From assembly GCA_040954445.1 (NCBI GenBank), contig CP144361.1:1488001-1552000 (forward strand): a DNA stretch of 64,000 nt, written 5' to 3'. A program made the translations under genes and the position numbers. Position 1 is the first letter of the stretch. Every line of letters begins with the position of its first letter. The DNA is from Burkholderia sp. (GTDB lineage: Bacteria > Pseudomonadota > Gammaproteobacteria > Burkholderiales > Burkholderiaceae). The notes beneath the pieces were generated by a model. That model saw nothing but the letters and a program-made list of their open reading frames with translations. It was not told the origin of the DNA and did not search any database. Of the stretch, positions 38,198-49,984 are shown piece after piece.

Positions 38198-38317
38198 TAT
38201 TGATTCAATAATTTGTTATCTTGAACTTTGAAAAAGTTTCTTCATGTCTCGTTTTACTATGTTCATTACATGAAGACCAATTTTCAAAGTTCAAGATAAC
38301 AAATTATTGAATCAATA
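38198..38317. repeat. Palindromic MITE, variant arms
   Basis: 120 bp. TATTGATTCAATAATTTGTT leads to ATCTTGAACTTTGAAAA and returns as TTTTCAAAGTTCAAGATAAC then AAATTATTGAATCAATA. The arms are perfect for about 37 bp. The sequence differs from other copies (AACTTTG for AAATTTG) in both arms, so the arms have co-evolved. Confidence 0.87.
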
Positions 38318-38366
38318 TGCCCGTCGATGCTATTGCGTCCTCGCGCTCGATTTATGCAACAACGCC
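38318..38366 (+). mobile_element. IS903-group end fragment
   Basis: Last about 49 bp of the element (CCCGTCGATGCTATTGCGTC to ATGCAACAACGCC) joined directly to the MITE. Confidence 0.78.
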
Positions 38367-38457
38367 GGTAGAGGTACAGGTAGAACCACACGCAGACTAC
38401 CGTCGCGAGGAAATACATCATATGTCCAAACGCTAAACTTAGCGGGCCGCGCATCAA
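38367..38457 (-). pseudogene. N-terminal piece of an unidentified membrane protein
   Basis: Minus frame from an ATG at about 38455: MRGPLSLAFGHMMYFLATVV then CVWFYLYLYR, one hydrophobic segment, cut by the IS end at 38366 after which the codons are IS-derived. The rest is missing. It lies divergently upstream of mdh. I do not recognise the family. Confidence 0.4.
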
Positions 38458-38565
38458 TATTCTGACGCGGGGAGCTACACGGGAAGCCCCATTGCAATGC
38501 GACGTATTACGCACATAAAATAATTGTTGTGCTCACGTCTCCCTACCATCGTCTGGAGATTTCTC

Positions 38566-39552
38566 ATGGCTCAACCCGCAAAGCGCGTTGCCGTTACCGG
38601 CGCCGCAGGTCAAATCGCATACTCGCTGCTGTTCCGCATCGCGAATGGCGACCTGCTCAGCAAGGAGCAGCCGGTCATCCTGCAACTGCTCGACCTCCCG
38701 CAAGCCCAAGACACCGTCAAAGGCGTCGTGATGGAGCTCGACGATTGCGCGTTCCCGCTGCTCGCCGGCATCGTGATCACCGAAGATCCGAAGGTCGCTT
38801 TCAAGGATGCCGACGTTGCGCTGCTGGCCGGTGCCCGCCCGCGTTCGCAGGATATGGAGCGCAAAGACCTGCTGTCTGCCAATGCCGAGATCTTCAGGGT
38901 ACAGGGTGCGGCGCTCAACGAAATTGCCTGCCGAGACGTCAAGGTGCTGGTGGTCGGCAACCCAGCCAACACAAATGCCTACATTGCCATGAAGTCGGCA
39001 CCAGACCTGCCGAAGAAGAACTTCACGGCGCTGTTGCGCCTGGACCACAACCGCGCGCTATCGCAACTGGCTGTCAAGTCCGGCAAGCCGGTCCCCTCGA
39101 TCGAAAAGCTGGTCGTGTGGGGCAACCACTCGCCGACGATGTACCCCGACTTCCGCTTCGCCAGCGCCGAAGGTGAATCGCTGCTCAAGCTGATCAACGA
39201 TAACGTCTGGAATCAAGACACCTTTATCCCAACCATCGGCAAGCGCGGCGCGGCCATCATCGAGGCGCGCGGCCTTTCGTCGGCGGCTTCGGCGGCTAAC
39301 GCGGTGATCGACCACATGCGTGACTGGGTACTCGGCACCAATGGCAAGTGGGTCACGATGGGCATCCCATCGGACGGCTCCTACGGCATCCCAGAAGACA
39401 TCATCTACGGCGCGCCAGTGACCTGCGAGAACGGTGAGTACACGCGCGTCGCAGGCCTAGAAATTGACGCTTTCTCGCGAGAGAAAATGGACGACACGCT
39501 CGCCGAGCTGCTCGAAGAGCGCGCCGGTGTCGCGCATCTGTTAAAGTATTAA
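38566..39552 (+). CDS. mdh: Malate dehydrogenase
   Basis: NAD-dependent TCA-cycle enzyme of the cytosolic-type MDH group, 328 residues, normal length. The start [20 protein letters not shown] follows GGAG 9 nt upstream. Motifs are the dinucleotide-binding [19 protein letters not shown], the substrate-arginine loop [39 protein letters not shown] and the catalytic His in [14 protein letters not shown]. The stop codon coincides with the start of a MITE half (TATTAATACG). Upstream is only a broken membrane-protein fragment, so the native neighbourhood is lost. Confidence 0.97.
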   Translation: MAQPAKRVAVTGAAGQIAYSLLFRIANGDLLSKEQPVILQLLDLPQAQDTVKGVVMELDDCAFPLLAGIVITEDPKVAFKDADVALLAGARPRSQDMERKDLLSANAEIFRVQGAALNEIACRDVKVLVVGNPANTNAYIAMKSAPDLPKKNFTALLRLDHNRALSQLAVKSGKPVPSIEKLVVWGNHSPTMYPDFRFASAEGESLLKLINDNVWNQDTFIPTIGKRGAAIIEARGLSSAASAANAVIDHMRDWVLGTNGKWVTMGIPSDGSYGIPEDIIYGAPVTCENGEYTRVAGLEIDAFSREKMDDTLAELLEERAGVAHLLKY

Positions 39553-39596
39553 TACGAAATTTGTGATCTTGAAATTATAGAATCATCTCTCATCTG
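39550..39596. repeat. MITE half element
   Basis: TTAATACGAAATTTGTGATC then TTGAAATTATAGAATCATCTCTCATCT: left arm of the palindromic MITE, starting at the mdh stop codon and cut by the IS at 39597. Confidence 0.75.
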
Positions 39597-40722
39597 GGCG
39601 TTGTTGCATAAATCGAACGTGAGGACGCCATGGCATCGGACGGGCATAATTCAGGCGATACGAACGGATTGCGGACGAGCGAGGTCCGCCATGCGGTTGA
39701 TGACGCCGCCGCGAACGGCGACCTCGGTCGCCTGCGCGGCGATGTGACGCGCCCAGAGACAGTGGCCGGTGAGGGTCTTGAACCGATACATCGCATTCTC
39801 GGCAAGCGATCGCCGGTGGTAGCCACTGTGTTGCTTCCATTCTCGACGACCGTCACGGGCAATTGCATCAACCGCGCCATTACGCCACGCCGCACCGGGC
39901 ATATCCGCTGGCCAATGAGCGGAACCCTCGCGTGGCGGAATCGAAGGAATAGCACTGCGTGCAGCAATGGCCGCATGGCATGGCTTGGTGTCGTAGGCAC
40001 CGTCACCGCCGATGACATCGATTTGTTCTTCGCGTGGAATCTGGTCGAGCAACTTGGCCAGAGCGTCACCGTCAGCCACATTCTGATTCGTCATTAGCGC
40101 GGCATGCACTTGACCTGTATTCGCGTTGAGCGCGAGATGGACTTGACGCCACGTGCGCCGCTTCGAGTAGCCGTGCTGGCGCACCTTCCATTCACCTTCT
40201 CCATAGACCTTCAGACCGGTGCTGTCGACAACCAGATGGATCAGTTCATTGTCACGAAGGATCGGCAGTTCGACATCAAGCGTTTTTGCCCGGCGACAGA
40301 GCGTAGTGTAATTTGGCACCGGCAAGCTCGGGAAGGCCAGATCGCGCAGACTTTGGGTGAAACCTTGCAGGGCGCGCAACGTCAGCCGATAGACGGTCTT
40401 CACGCCAAGTAATACCTGAATCAGAGTATCGCCGTATAGACACGGGCGACCACGTGTGGGTATGGCATCGGGTATTCTGGCAAGGACGGCTATCATCTAT
40501 CCATATTGTTACGTTCCCCCGGTTGATCAGGCCTTCATTATAGGGGCCGCCCAATTCCTGACACGGTAGCGTGCCTTCGGCTCACCTTTCTTGTGTATGT
40601 CCTTGCGCATTTTCTTGGCAAAAATTAGGCAATTACTCTGGAATCTGACTTGATAGGAGGCTGGCCCCGCGACCGTTGCGCGTAAACGTCAACGGATCTC
40701 GCGCGATTTATGCAACAACGCC
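39597..40722 (-). mobile_element. IS903-group element at the pdxA 3' end
   Basis: Two-ended minus copy. The transposase has an extra A near 40492 (GGCTATCATC) and an extra GG near 40543 that break the frame between the start (40610) and the main part (39651-40496). Its right end replaces the native 3' end of pdxA and the following gene. Flanks CTCTCATCT and GCGCGTGCC do not match. Confidence 0.92.
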
Positions 40723-41717
40723 GCGCGTGCCTGAAGGCGGTGGCGCGCCATCTCGACGGCGGTATCGAGCGCCGCGATCATGCTGGCGCAGTCGGCGCGA
40801 CCGGAGCCGGCCAGGTCGAGCGCTGTGCCATGGTCGACTGAGGTGCGCACGATCGGCAGGCCTAGTGTGACATTAATGCCCGCGCCCAAGGTAGCATACT
40901 TGAGGACCGGTAGGCCCTGGTCATGGAACATCGTGAGCACACAATCGGCCTGCTCGAGATAACGCGGCTGGAACAGCGTGTCGGCTGGATAGGGGCCACA
41001 CGCGTCGATACCGACCTGCTGCGCACGCTCCAGTGCCGGGGAGATTAGGTTGATTTCCTCACGGCCCAGGTAGCCCTTCTCGCCTGTATGCGGGTTGAGC
41101 CCGGTGACCAGGATGCGCGGCGCGGCGAGGCCGAAATAGCGGCACAAGTCGCCGTTGATGATTTCCAGCGTCTGGACCAGCCCATCGATCGAAAGCGCGG
41201 CCGAAACTTCCTTGAGCGGAAGGTGAGTTGTGGCCAGCGCGACGCGCAAGGGCCGCTTTCCAGTGCCCGCCAGCATCATCACCACGTGCGGCGTAGCGGT
41301 GCGCTCGGCCAGGTACTCGGTATGACCAGTGAAAGGCACGCCGGCATCGTTAATGATGCTCTTCTGTATCGGCGCAGTGACGATCGCGTCGTAGTCTTCC
41401 GCCAGCGCGCCGGCGATCGCAGCATCGAGCAGGCCGAGCACGTAAAGAGCATTGGCAGCATTGAGCCGGCCCGCCTGCGAAGGTACCACGAGCGGCGAGT
41501 GCGCTAGCCTCACGCGCCCATCGGTGCCTAGCCGCTCCGTATCCACGCCGACCGCCGACGCGCGTTCGGTGAACAGGGCCGCGTCGCACAACACCTCGAA
41601 GTGTGCGTCAGGCCAGCGCTGGGCTGCTTGGGCGAGCGCCTGCGCGCTCAGCTGCGGGCCAATCCCGGCTGGCTCGCCGGTCGTGATCGCGATGCGCAGG
41701 GGCTGGGCGGCTTGCAT
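40689..41717 (-). CDS. pdxA: 4-hydroxythreonine-4-phosphate dehydrogenase PdxA, IS-derived C-terminus
   Basis: NAD-dependent oxidative decarboxylase in pyridoxal 5'-phosphate synthesis. The start at 41717 (MQAAQPLRIAITTGEPAGIGPQ) lies 11 bp after the surA stop, so the two are likely co-transcribed. Metal-binding histidines are visible in FTGHTEYLAE, TMFHDQGLPVLKY and TSVDHGTALDLAG; the dimer/substrate region LNPHTGEKGYLGREE is present. The last eleven codons (ALLHKSREIR and stop) are read from the IS terminal repeat after ARHRLQAR, so the natural end is altered but the catalytic domain is complete. The rsmA gene that usually follows is absent. Confidence 0.93.
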   Translation of the reverse strand: MQAAQPLRIAITTGEPAGIGPQLSAQALAQAAQRWPDAHFEVLCDAALFTERASAVGVDTERLGTDGRVRLAHSPLVVPSQAGRLNAANALYVLGLLDAAIAGALAEDYDAIVTAPIQKSIINDAGVPFTGHTEYLAERTATPHVVMMLAGTGKRPLRVALATTHLPLKEVSAALSIDGLVQTLEIINGDLCRYFGLAAPRILVTGLNPHTGEKGYLGREEINLISPALERAQQVGIDACGPYPADTLFQPRYLEQADCVLTMFHDQGLPVLKYATLGAGINVTLGLPIVRTSVDHGTALDLAGSGRADCASMIAALDTAVEMARHRLQARAALLHKSREIR

Positions 41718-41728
41718 GACGTCAGGAC

Positions 41729-43075
41729 TCAGGGTTGAGGCTGGCCGATCTTGATCTGCACGTAAGACGAATCGCACAGCTCGCGCAGCCAGTCAACATA
41801 GGCCTGCTCGGCCTTGCGCTGGCCAATCGCCCGGCGTGCGATGTCCATCTGCTTTTGCACCGAGCCTTCCGCATTGCGGCGGCCTAGCACCTGAATCAGG
41901 TGGTAGCCGTATTCGGTACGCACTGGCTGGCTGATCTGGCCGTCCTGTAACTGGCTCATTGCGCGCTCGAATTCCGATACCGTTTCGCCCGGGCTAATCC
42001 AGCCGAGATCGCCGCCCTCCGAAGCCAAGCTATCCTGCGAATAGGCGCGCACGAAGTTAGCAAAATCGCCGCCTGCCTCAATCTGGTTGCGGATGGCGAT
42101 TAGCTGCTGGCGCGCCTGCAATTCCGTTTTTCCCTCATCCACGCGTAGCAGGATGTGACGCACGTGCGTCTGGACGATCTTAGGCGACGCTCCGACGACG
42201 GTGCCCCAAACTGGGCGGCGGTCGACCAGGCGAACGATCTCGAAACCGTCTGGCACGCGGATCAGATTTGGACTGATCTGGCCCGGTCGCAGCTGCGAAA
42301 CTGCCTGCACTACGTCGACCGGCAGCGAGCTCTGCGCCTTGAAGCCGAGATCGCCACCCGTCTTAGCGTCCTTGGCCTCCGAGGCGCTCTTGGCGAGCTT
42401 CTCGAAGTCGGTTTCGGAGACGAGTGCCTTCTTGAGCAGGCTATCAGCCTTCTTTTGCGCGATGTCGATCTGGTCTTGCGGCGCGGCTACGAAGATGTGC
42501 TCGAGCCGCACGTTTTGCTGCGAATCTGAGTTCGGGCCGCGCTGGCTGGCGATGTAGCTGGCCACCTCGGCATCATCTACGGTGATCTTGCTGTCGACTT
42601 CCTTCTCGCGCAGGCGAGACAGGATCAACTCGTTACGCACATCGGAGGAGAAGGTGCTCCAGGCCACGCCATGCGCCTCGAGCTGGGTGCGGTACTGGTC
42701 GACCGTCATGCCGTTTGCGGCGGCTAGGCGCTGTAGCGTGCTCCGTACGGTGGCGGCGCTGACCTCGATCCCGTCGTCCTGCGCCTTCTGAAGCTGGATC
42801 CACTCGACCACCATCTGGTTGAGCACCTGTGAGCGCATTTCGTCGGGTGGCGGCACAGGAACCTTCTGCTGCTGAAGCCGACCTGAGATCAGGCTGACCC
42901 TCTGGTCGAGCTCGTGTGCCGTGATTATGCCGTTGTTGACGATCGCCACGATCTCGTCGGCCAGCGTCGCGCCACTCGAACCGAGCGCCTGAGCAGCCGA
43001 CGGGGTGACGGACAGCAGCGATATGACGACCGCGAGACCGGACACGATTGCTGCGAAGTGAAGGAATTTCTTCAT
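41729..43075 (-). CDS. surA: Periplasmic chaperone/peptidyl-prolyl isomerase SurA
   Basis: Periplasmic chaperone for outer-membrane protein assembly. The protein has 448 residues. The signal peptide [20 protein letters not shown] is followed by a cleavage-like SAAQA at about residue 33. The N-terminal chaperone domain ([24 protein letters not shown]) is followed by two parvulin domains: the first around [11 protein letters not shown] to PGQISPNLI, the second around [17 protein letters not shown] to [23 protein letters not shown]. It has its own stop 11 bp before pdxA. In Burkholderia lptD normally precedes surA; here an IS lies 38 bp upstream of the start, so lptD has been lost or moved and the promoter is probably gone or IS-supplied. 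Confidence 0.95.
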   Translation of the reverse strand: MKKFLHFAAIVSGLAVVISLLSVTPSAAQALGSSGATLADEIVAIVNNGIITAHELDQRVSLISGRLQQQKVPVPPPDEMRSQVLNQMVVEWIQLQKAQDDGIEVSAATVRSTLQRLAAANGMTVDQYRTQLEAHGVAWSTFSSDVRNELILSRLREKEVDSKITVDDAEVASYIASQRGPNSDSQQNVRLEHIFVAAPQDQIDIAQKKADSLLKKALVSETDFEKLAKSASEAKDAKTGGDLGFKAQSSLPVDVVQAVSQLRPGQISPNLIRVPDGFEIVRLVDRRPVWGTVVGASPKIVQTHVRHILLRVDEGKTELQARQQLIAIRNQIEAGGDFANFVRAYSQDSLASEGGDLGWISPGETVSEFERAMSQLQDGQISQPVRTEYGYHLIQVLGRRNAEGSVQKQMDIARRAIGQRKAEQAYVDWLRELCDSSYVQIKIGQPQP

Positions 43076-43112
43076 TACTACAAAAACTCCAAAATGGGAC
43101 TCCCGCCCCAAG

Positions 43113-44235
43113 GGACGTTGTTGCATAAATCGAACGTGAGGACACAATGGCGTCGACGGACATAATTTCAGGCGATACGAACGGATCGCGGACGAGCGAG
43201 GCCCGTCATGCGGTTGATTGCGCCGACGCGGCAGGCGAACGAGGTCGCCTGTGCGCCGATGTGACGCGCCCAGAGACAGTTGCCGGTGAGCGTCTTGAAT
43301 CGATACATCGCATTTTCGGCCAGCGATCGCCGGTGGTAGTCACCACCTTTCTTCTATTCTGGACGGCCTTCACGGGCAATTGTATCAACCGCGCCGTTAC
43401 CCCACGCCGCACCGGGCGTATCCGTTGGCCAATGAGCGGAACCTTCGCGTGGCGGAATCGAAGGAACAGCACTGCGTGCAGTAATGGCTGCATAGCATGG
43501 CTTGGTGTCGTAGGCACCGTCTTTGCCGATGACATCGATCTATTTTCGCGCCGAATTTGGTGAGCGACTTAGCCAGAGCGTTACCGTCAGCCACATCCTG
43601 ATGCGTCATCAGCGCGGCATACACTTGACCCGTATTCGCGTTGAGCGAGAGATGGACTTGACGCAACGTGCGCCGCTGCGAGTAGCCGTGCTGGCGGTAC
43701 CTTCCATTCACTTTCACCATAAACCTTCAGACTAGTACTGTCGATCACCAAATGAATCGGTTCGCTATCGCGAAGGATCGGCAGTTCGACATCAAGCGTT
43801 TTTTACCCGGCGACAGAGCGTGGTGTAATTCGGCACCGGCAAACTCGGGAAGGCCAGATCGCGCAGACTGTGGGTGAAACCTTGCAGGGCGCGCAACGTC
43901 AGTCGATAGACGGTCTTCACGCCAAGTAACACCTAAATCAGCGCATCGCCGTATAAACACGGTCGACCACGTGTGGGTATGGCGTCGGGTATTCTGGCAA
44001 GGACGGCTTCATCTATCCATATTGTCACGTTCCCCCGGTTGATCAGGCCTTCATTATAGGCCGCCCAATTCCTGACACGGTAGCGTGCCTTCGGCTCACC
44101 TTTCTTGTGTATGTCTTTGCGCATTTTCTTGGCAAAAATTAGGCAGTTACTCTGGAACCTGACTTGATAGGGGGCTGGCCGGAGAGCGTTGCGCGTAAAC
44201 GTCAACGGCTTTCGCTCGATTTATGCAACCACGCC
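43113..44235 (-). mobile_element. Diverged IS903-group element
   Basis: Two-ended minus copy with mutated repeats (GGACGTTGTTGC; CAACCACGCC) and many substitutions (for example ALMTHQDVADGNAL, TTFLLFWTA on the complement). It belongs to the CGGCTTTCGCTCG subfamily. No long transposase frame; clearly older than the main family. Confidence 0.88.
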
Positions 44236-44642
44236 AAATGGAAAAAAGAGATAGGAGATCGCTACCTCGTGAGGCACGTGAAGAGCAGCGATGTCAGGTG
44301 ATCAACCTGACGCATGCGCGGCTGGACCTACGACGAGATTTCCGAGCATACGAACCTGTCGCACATCGGCATGTGCGATATTTGCAAACGCTATGCCCCG
44401 CGAAGCTGCGGCTGGATGGCGTGACAAGCCGAGCGGCGGAGCAGTGAAAACCCACGCTGTGCCCTGAGTGAGCAGCAGAAAGTGGAAATGCGCGCTGTTG
44501 CGCAATCAGATGCCGGACCAGTTGAAAATGTCGTTCGCGTTGTGGACGCGACATGTCGTGCGGGAGTTGATCCAGCAGCGATGCGGTTTGACGCTGACGC
44601 TACAGTGTGTCGGCCTGTATCTGGCGCGCTGGGGTTTCACAC
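44236..44642 (+). mobile_element. IS630-family 5' fragment
   Basis: Starts AAATGGAAAAAAGAGATAGG and follows the 23150-23530 region of the other copy (LPREAREEQRCQV, LRNQMPDQLKMSFALWTRH, GVDPAAMRFD). Frameshifted in several places. Truncated at both ends by IS903-group copies. Confidence 0.82.
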
Positions 44643-45768
44643 GGCGTTGTTGCATAAATCGAGCGTGAGGACGCCATGGCATCGACGGGCATAATTCAGG
44701 CGATACGAATAGATTGCGGACGAGCGAGGGCCGCCATGCGGTTGATGACGCCAACGCGAACGGCGACTTCGGTCGCCGGCGCGTCGATGTGACGCGCCCA
44801 GAGACAGTTGCCGGTGAGGGTCTTGAACCGATACATCGCATTATTCTCGGCAAGCGATCGCCGGTGGTAGCCACTTTCTTGCTTCCATTCTCGACGACCG
44901 TCACGGGCAATTGCATCAACCGCGCTATTACGCCAGGCCGCGCTGGGCATATCCGCTGGCCAATGAACGGTACCCTAGCGTGGCAAGATCGCAGGAATAG
45001 CACTGCGTGCAGCAATGGCCGCATGGCATGGCTTGGTGTCGTAGTCACCATCACCGCCGATAACATCGATTTGTTTTTCGCGTGGAATCTGGTCGAGCAA
45101 CTTGGCCAGAGCGTCACCGTCAGCCACATGCTGATTCGTCATTAGCGCGGCATGCCCTTGACCTGTATTCGCGTTGAGCGCGAGATGGACTTTACGCCAC
45201 GTGCGCCGCTTCGAGTAGCCGTGCTGGCGCACCCTTCCATTCACCTTCTCCATAGACCTTCAGACCGGTGCTGTCGACATCCAGATGGATCGGTTCATTG
45301 TCACGAAGGATCGGCAGTTCGATATCAAGCGTTTTTGCCCGGCGACAGAGCGTGGTGTAATTCGGCACCGGCAAGCTCGGGAAGGCCAGATCGCGCAGAC
45401 GTTGGGTGAAACCTTGCAGGGCGGGCAACGTCAGTCGATAGACGGTCTTCACGCCAAGTAATGCCTGAATCAGCGTATCGCCGTATAGACACAGGCGACC
45501 ACGTATGGGTATGGCATCGGGTATTCTGGCAAGGACGGCTTCATCTATCCATATTGTTACGTTCCCCCGGTTGATCAGGCCTTCATTATAGGCCGCCCAA
45601 TTCCTGACACGGTAGCGTGCCTTCGGCTCACCTTGCTTGTGTATGTCCTTGCACATTTTCTTGGCAAAAATTAGGCAGTTACTCTGGAATCTGACTTGAT
45701 AGGAGGCTGGCTCCGCGACCGTTGCGCGTAAACGTCAACGGATCTCGCTCAATTTATGCAACAACGCC
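44643..45768 (-). mobile_element. IS903-group element, frameshifted
   Basis: Two-ended minus copy. The transposase from 45656 (MCKDIHKQGEPKARYRVRN) runs to about 45232, where an extra C (GCACCCTTCC) shifts the frame. A second frameshift lies near 44842 (extra ATT). Flanks GTTTCACAC and AAGAAAATG do not match. Confidence 0.91.
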
Positions 45769-45844
45769 AAGAAAATGTGCAAAGACATACACAAGACAGG
45801 TGAGCCGAAGGTACGCTACCGTTTCACAAATTGTGGATCAATAA
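45769..45844 (+). mobile_element. IS903-group start fragment plus IS630 end
   Basis: AAGAAAATGTGCAAAGACAT to GGTACGCTACCGTTTCA is the first 17 or so transposase codons. It is joined to CACAAATTGTGGATCAATAA, an IS630/MITE end. Confidence 0.72.
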
Positions 45845-47340
<1,496 letters not shown>

Positions 47341-47345
47341 ACGCT

Positions 47346-48368
47346 TCAATACGTATCGAAGGCCGCCTGCAGGCGCGCCGCGTCGTCGATTCCGGCCATC
47401 AGCGCCAGCATCAGCAGCACGCGCGCTTTGAATGGGTTCAGCGAACCAGCGCTGACGAAGCCGAGTGCATCGTCGTTAGCCGCGCCGTTGCGCATCACGT
47501 GGCCCGCATGGACGCGCGAGGCACGCACCACCGCCACGCCGCGGCGCACCGCCTCCAGCAAAGCTACCTGCAGCGTAGCATGGATCGAACCGTTGCCAGT
47601 GCCGGCCACCACTATGCCCTGCACGCCGGCACACACCAGCGCATCGACGCCGATGCGCGAAACCCCCGCGTAGCTGCTGACGATCTCCACCGACGGCCAG
47701 CCACCGATGCTGAAGCGCGGTGCGCTGTCAGCATCGCGCACGATGCTGCGGGCGAACTCCACACGGCCATCCTGCACCCAGCCGAGTACGCCGGTCTCGG
47801 GAGACTGGAACGCATCGACGACGTAAATGCTGGTTTTCACCACGTCGCGCGCGGCATGGATCTTATTGTTGAGCGCCACCAGCACGCCACGGCCACGCGC
47901 AGCCGTGCTGGCCGCCACAGTCAACGCGTTCAGCAAGTTCAGCGGGCCGTCCGGCGAAAGCGCCGTGGCCGGGCGCATAGCAGCTGTCATAACTACCGGC
48001 TTTGGGGTCGCCACGCACAGATGCAGCAGCGCGGCTGTTTCCTCCAGCGTGTCGGTGCCGTGCGTGATTACGATGCCGTCGATGCGCGGATCGGCGGCCA
48101 ACGCCTCGATGCGTTGCACAAGGGTGGCCCACAGCGCCGGTTCGAGATCCTTGCTGTCGATGCTGGCCACCTGCTCACCCTCGATCTGCGCGACACCTGC
48201 CAGCGCCGGAACGGCGGCGAGCAGCGAGGCGAGACCGAGGGCACCGGCCTGGTAGCTGGCAGTGTTGGTGGCGTCGGGTGCGACGCCAGAGATGGTGCCG
48301 CCGGTGGCCAGGACTGCGATGCGCGGCGGCGTAGCCAGGAAAGTGTGGAGCAAAGTCGTACGTGTCAT
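47346..48368 (-). CDS. L-asparaginase (type I/II family)
   Basis: Hydrolyses L-asparagine to aspartate and ammonia. The protein has 340 residues and no convincing signal peptide (MTRTTLLHTFLATPPRIAVL), suggesting a cytoplasmic enzyme. The catalytic threonine motif VLATGGTISG is at about residues 19-28, the second catalytic motif GIVITHGTDTLEETAALL at about 98-115, then VVMTAAMRPATALSPDGPLNLLNAL and VAGTGNGSIHATL. The start at 48368 follows weak purine-rich sequence. The native upstream sequence is only about 50 bp before an IS end at 48423. Confidence 0.93.
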   Translation of the reverse strand: MTRTTLLHTFLATPPRIAVLATGGTISGVAPDATNTASYQAGALGLASLLAAVPALAGVAQIEGEQVASIDSKDLEPALWATLVQRIEALAADPRIDGIVITHGTDTLEETAALLHLCVATPKPVVMTAAMRPATALSPDGPLNLLNALTVAASTAARGRGVLVALNNKIHAARDVVKTSIYVVDAFQSPETGVLGWVQDGRVEFARSIVRDADSAPRFSIGGWPSVEIVSSYAGVSRIGVDALVCAGVQGIVVAGTGNGSIHATLQVALLEAVRRGVAVVRASRVHAGHVMRNGAANDDALGFVSAGSLNPFKARVLLMLALMAGIDDAARLQAAFDTY

Positions 48369-48422
48369 GACAGCGATTGTAATCGCAAGACGGCCTCACA
48401 TCTAAAAAGCAACATACCGCGG

Positions 48423-48468
48423 GGCGTTGTTGCATAAATCGAGCGTGAGGACACAAGGGCATCGACGG
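48423..48468 (-). mobile_element. IS903-group end fragment
   Basis: GGCGTTGTTGCATAAATCGA, then GCGTGAGGACACAAGGGCATCGACG: about 46 bp of the 3' end, abutting the next left end. Confidence 0.78.
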
Positions 48469-48764
48469 GGCGTTCGTTGCATAAATCGAGCCAGATCTGT
48501 TGACGTTTACGCGCGACGATCGCGGGGCCAGCCTCCTATCAAGTCAGATTCCAGAGTAACTGCCTAATTTTTGCCAAGAAAATGTGCAAGGACATACACA
48601 AGACAGGTGAGCCGAAGGCACGCTACCGTGTCAGGAATTGGGCGGCCTATAATGAAGGCCTGATCAACCGGGGGAACGTAACAATATGGATAGATGAAGC
48701 CGTCCTTGCCAGAATACCCGATGCCATACCCACACGTAGTCGCCCGTGTCTATACGGCGATACG
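48469..48764 (+). mobile_element. IS903-group 5' fragment
   Basis: Plus-oriented, left repeat with an inserted C (GGCGTTCGTTGC). The transposase start at 48582 is open to the fragment end (MCKDIHKTGEPKARYRVRN), where the next fold-back begins and supplies a stop (GVVA then TAA). Confidence 0.82.
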
Positions 48765-48929
48765 GGCGTTGTTGCATAAATCGAACGTGAGGACGCAATA
48801 GCATCGGACGGGCATATTTCAGGCGATACGAACGGATTGCGGACGAGCGAGGTCCGCAATCTGTTCGTATCGCCTGAAATTGCCCGTCGATGCTATTGCG
48901 TCCTCACACTCAATTTATGCAACAACGCC
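48765..48929. repeat. 165-bp fold-back of the IS903-group 3' end
   Basis: Two inverted copies of the last about 75 bp of the element. The left arm is GGCGTTGTTGCATAAATCGA through GATACGAACGGATTGCGGAC. After the spacer GAGCGAG the arm returns GTCCGCAATCTGTTCGTATC through ATTTATGCAACAACGCC. The turn lies at the natural short dyad GCGGAC-GAGCGAG-GTCCGC of the parent element. No cargo. Confidence 0.85.
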
Positions 48930-48959
48930 GATGTCTGAGCAAATTTTTAAACTTTCTTC

Positions 48960-49883
48960 TTACTCCAGGTTTTGCACTTGCTCGCGCATTTGCTCGATTA
49001 GCAGTTTCAGCGCCATCGAGGCGTCGGCTAACTCCTTGGCCGCCGCCTTCGAGCCGAGCGTGTTCGCTTCGCGATTTAGTTCCTGCATCATAAAGTCAAG
49101 GCGCTTGCCGACTCGGCCACCCTTCTCGATCGCATGACGCGTTTCGTTCAAGTGCGCGGTGAGGCGAGACAGCTCTTCGACGATGTCGAAGCGGATCCCG
49201 TACATCGTTACTTCCTGGCGGATTCGCTCGGCTGCTTCCTCGTGCGTGACTACCGTCTGCCCGCCTTCTGGCGAGACCAGGCCGAGCCCTTCCTGCAGGC
49301 GCTCAAGGATCTTCTGCTGATACTTGGCGATCAACTTCGGCACCAGCGGCGTGATGCGTGCCACGATCGCCTCCATCTCGGTCACGTTACCCAGCAGCAT
49401 GGTGGCCAGTTGCGCGCCCTCGCGCTGGCGCACTAGCACCAGCTCGTCGATCGCTTCCTTGCCGCAGGCCAGCGCCGCCTCACGCAGCACCTCAGCGGAC
49501 ACGCCGCTTTCGGCCAGAATGCCAGGCCAGCGCAAGATCTCGCCAGTGCTCAGGCGCTCCGAATTCGGGAACGACTTTAGCAACGCCCGTTCGAGCTTGG
49601 CGAGCTGGTCGAGCGCCGCGAGATTGAGCGCGCTGGCCTGGTTCATCTGCTCGCTGCGCTGCAGGTTGATGCGCACATCGACTTTGCCGCGCGAGAGCTT
49701 GTGCATCAGCATTTCGCGCAGGGCCGGCTCGCAGACGCGTACGTCGTCTGGCATTCGGAAATTCAGGTCGAGAAAACGTGAATTCACCGTACGTAGCTCG
49801 ACCAATACACTGGTGGCAGTGTTGCCCGAGTTGGCCGCGAGTTCACGCATCGCGCTCGCATAGCCCGTCATGCTGTAAATCAT
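48960..49883 (-). CDS. yicC: YicC family endoribonuclease
   Basis: YicC/YloC family protein (recently described as an endoribonuclease family), 307 residues, a typical length. The N-terminal signature MIYSMTGYASAMRELA, LRTVNSRFLDLNFRMPDDVRVCEPALREML (in order), and the C-terminal DUF1732-type region EEAAERIRQEVTMYG, LNETRHAIEKGGRVGKRLDFMMQELNREANTLGSKAA are all present. The start at 49883 is the family start. gmk normally follows in this group; here the fold-back element begins 30 bp beyond the stop, so gmk has been lost or moved. Confidence 0.94.
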   Translation of the reverse strand: MIYSMTGYASAMRELAANSGNTATSVLVELRTVNSRFLDLNFRMPDDVRVCEPALREMLMHKLSRGKVDVRINLQRSEQMNQASALNLAALDQLAKLERALLKSFPNSERLSTGEILRWPGILAESGVSAEVLREAALACGKEAIDELVLVRQREGAQLATMLLGNVTEMEAIVARITPLVPKLIAKYQQKILERLQEGLGLVSPEGGQTVVTHEEAAERIRQEVTMYGIRFDIVEELSRLTAHLNETRHAIEKGGRVGKRLDFMMQELNREANTLGSKAAAKELADASMALKLLIEQMREQVQNLE

Positions 49884-49984
49884 GGTTGATCTCGCCGGTA
49901 AGCGGGCTGGTATAGCCCGGAAATCTAGGAGAACCCGGTTTCACGAGGCACGGGAGCTCGGTAGCGGTATTATTGATCCGCAAT
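49884..49984. other. yicC upstream region
   Basis: About 100 bp, probably native up to 49965 (GCCGGTAAGCGGGCTGGTAT, AGCCCGG). It then has TATTATTGATCCGCAAT, an IS630/MITE end. GGGCTGGTATAGCCC is a short dyad. No clear promoter. Confidence 0.4.

Noticed and set aside
39630..40097. Recurrent 155-codon open frames on the strand opposite the transposase
   Set aside because: They recur in every copy only because the GC-rich transposase gene leaves its complementary frame open. No start signal, no domain, and they decay with the IS.
48765..48929. CRISPR-like or tRNA-like palindromic array
   Set aside because: It is a single inverted repeat made of IS ends, with no repeated spacer pattern.
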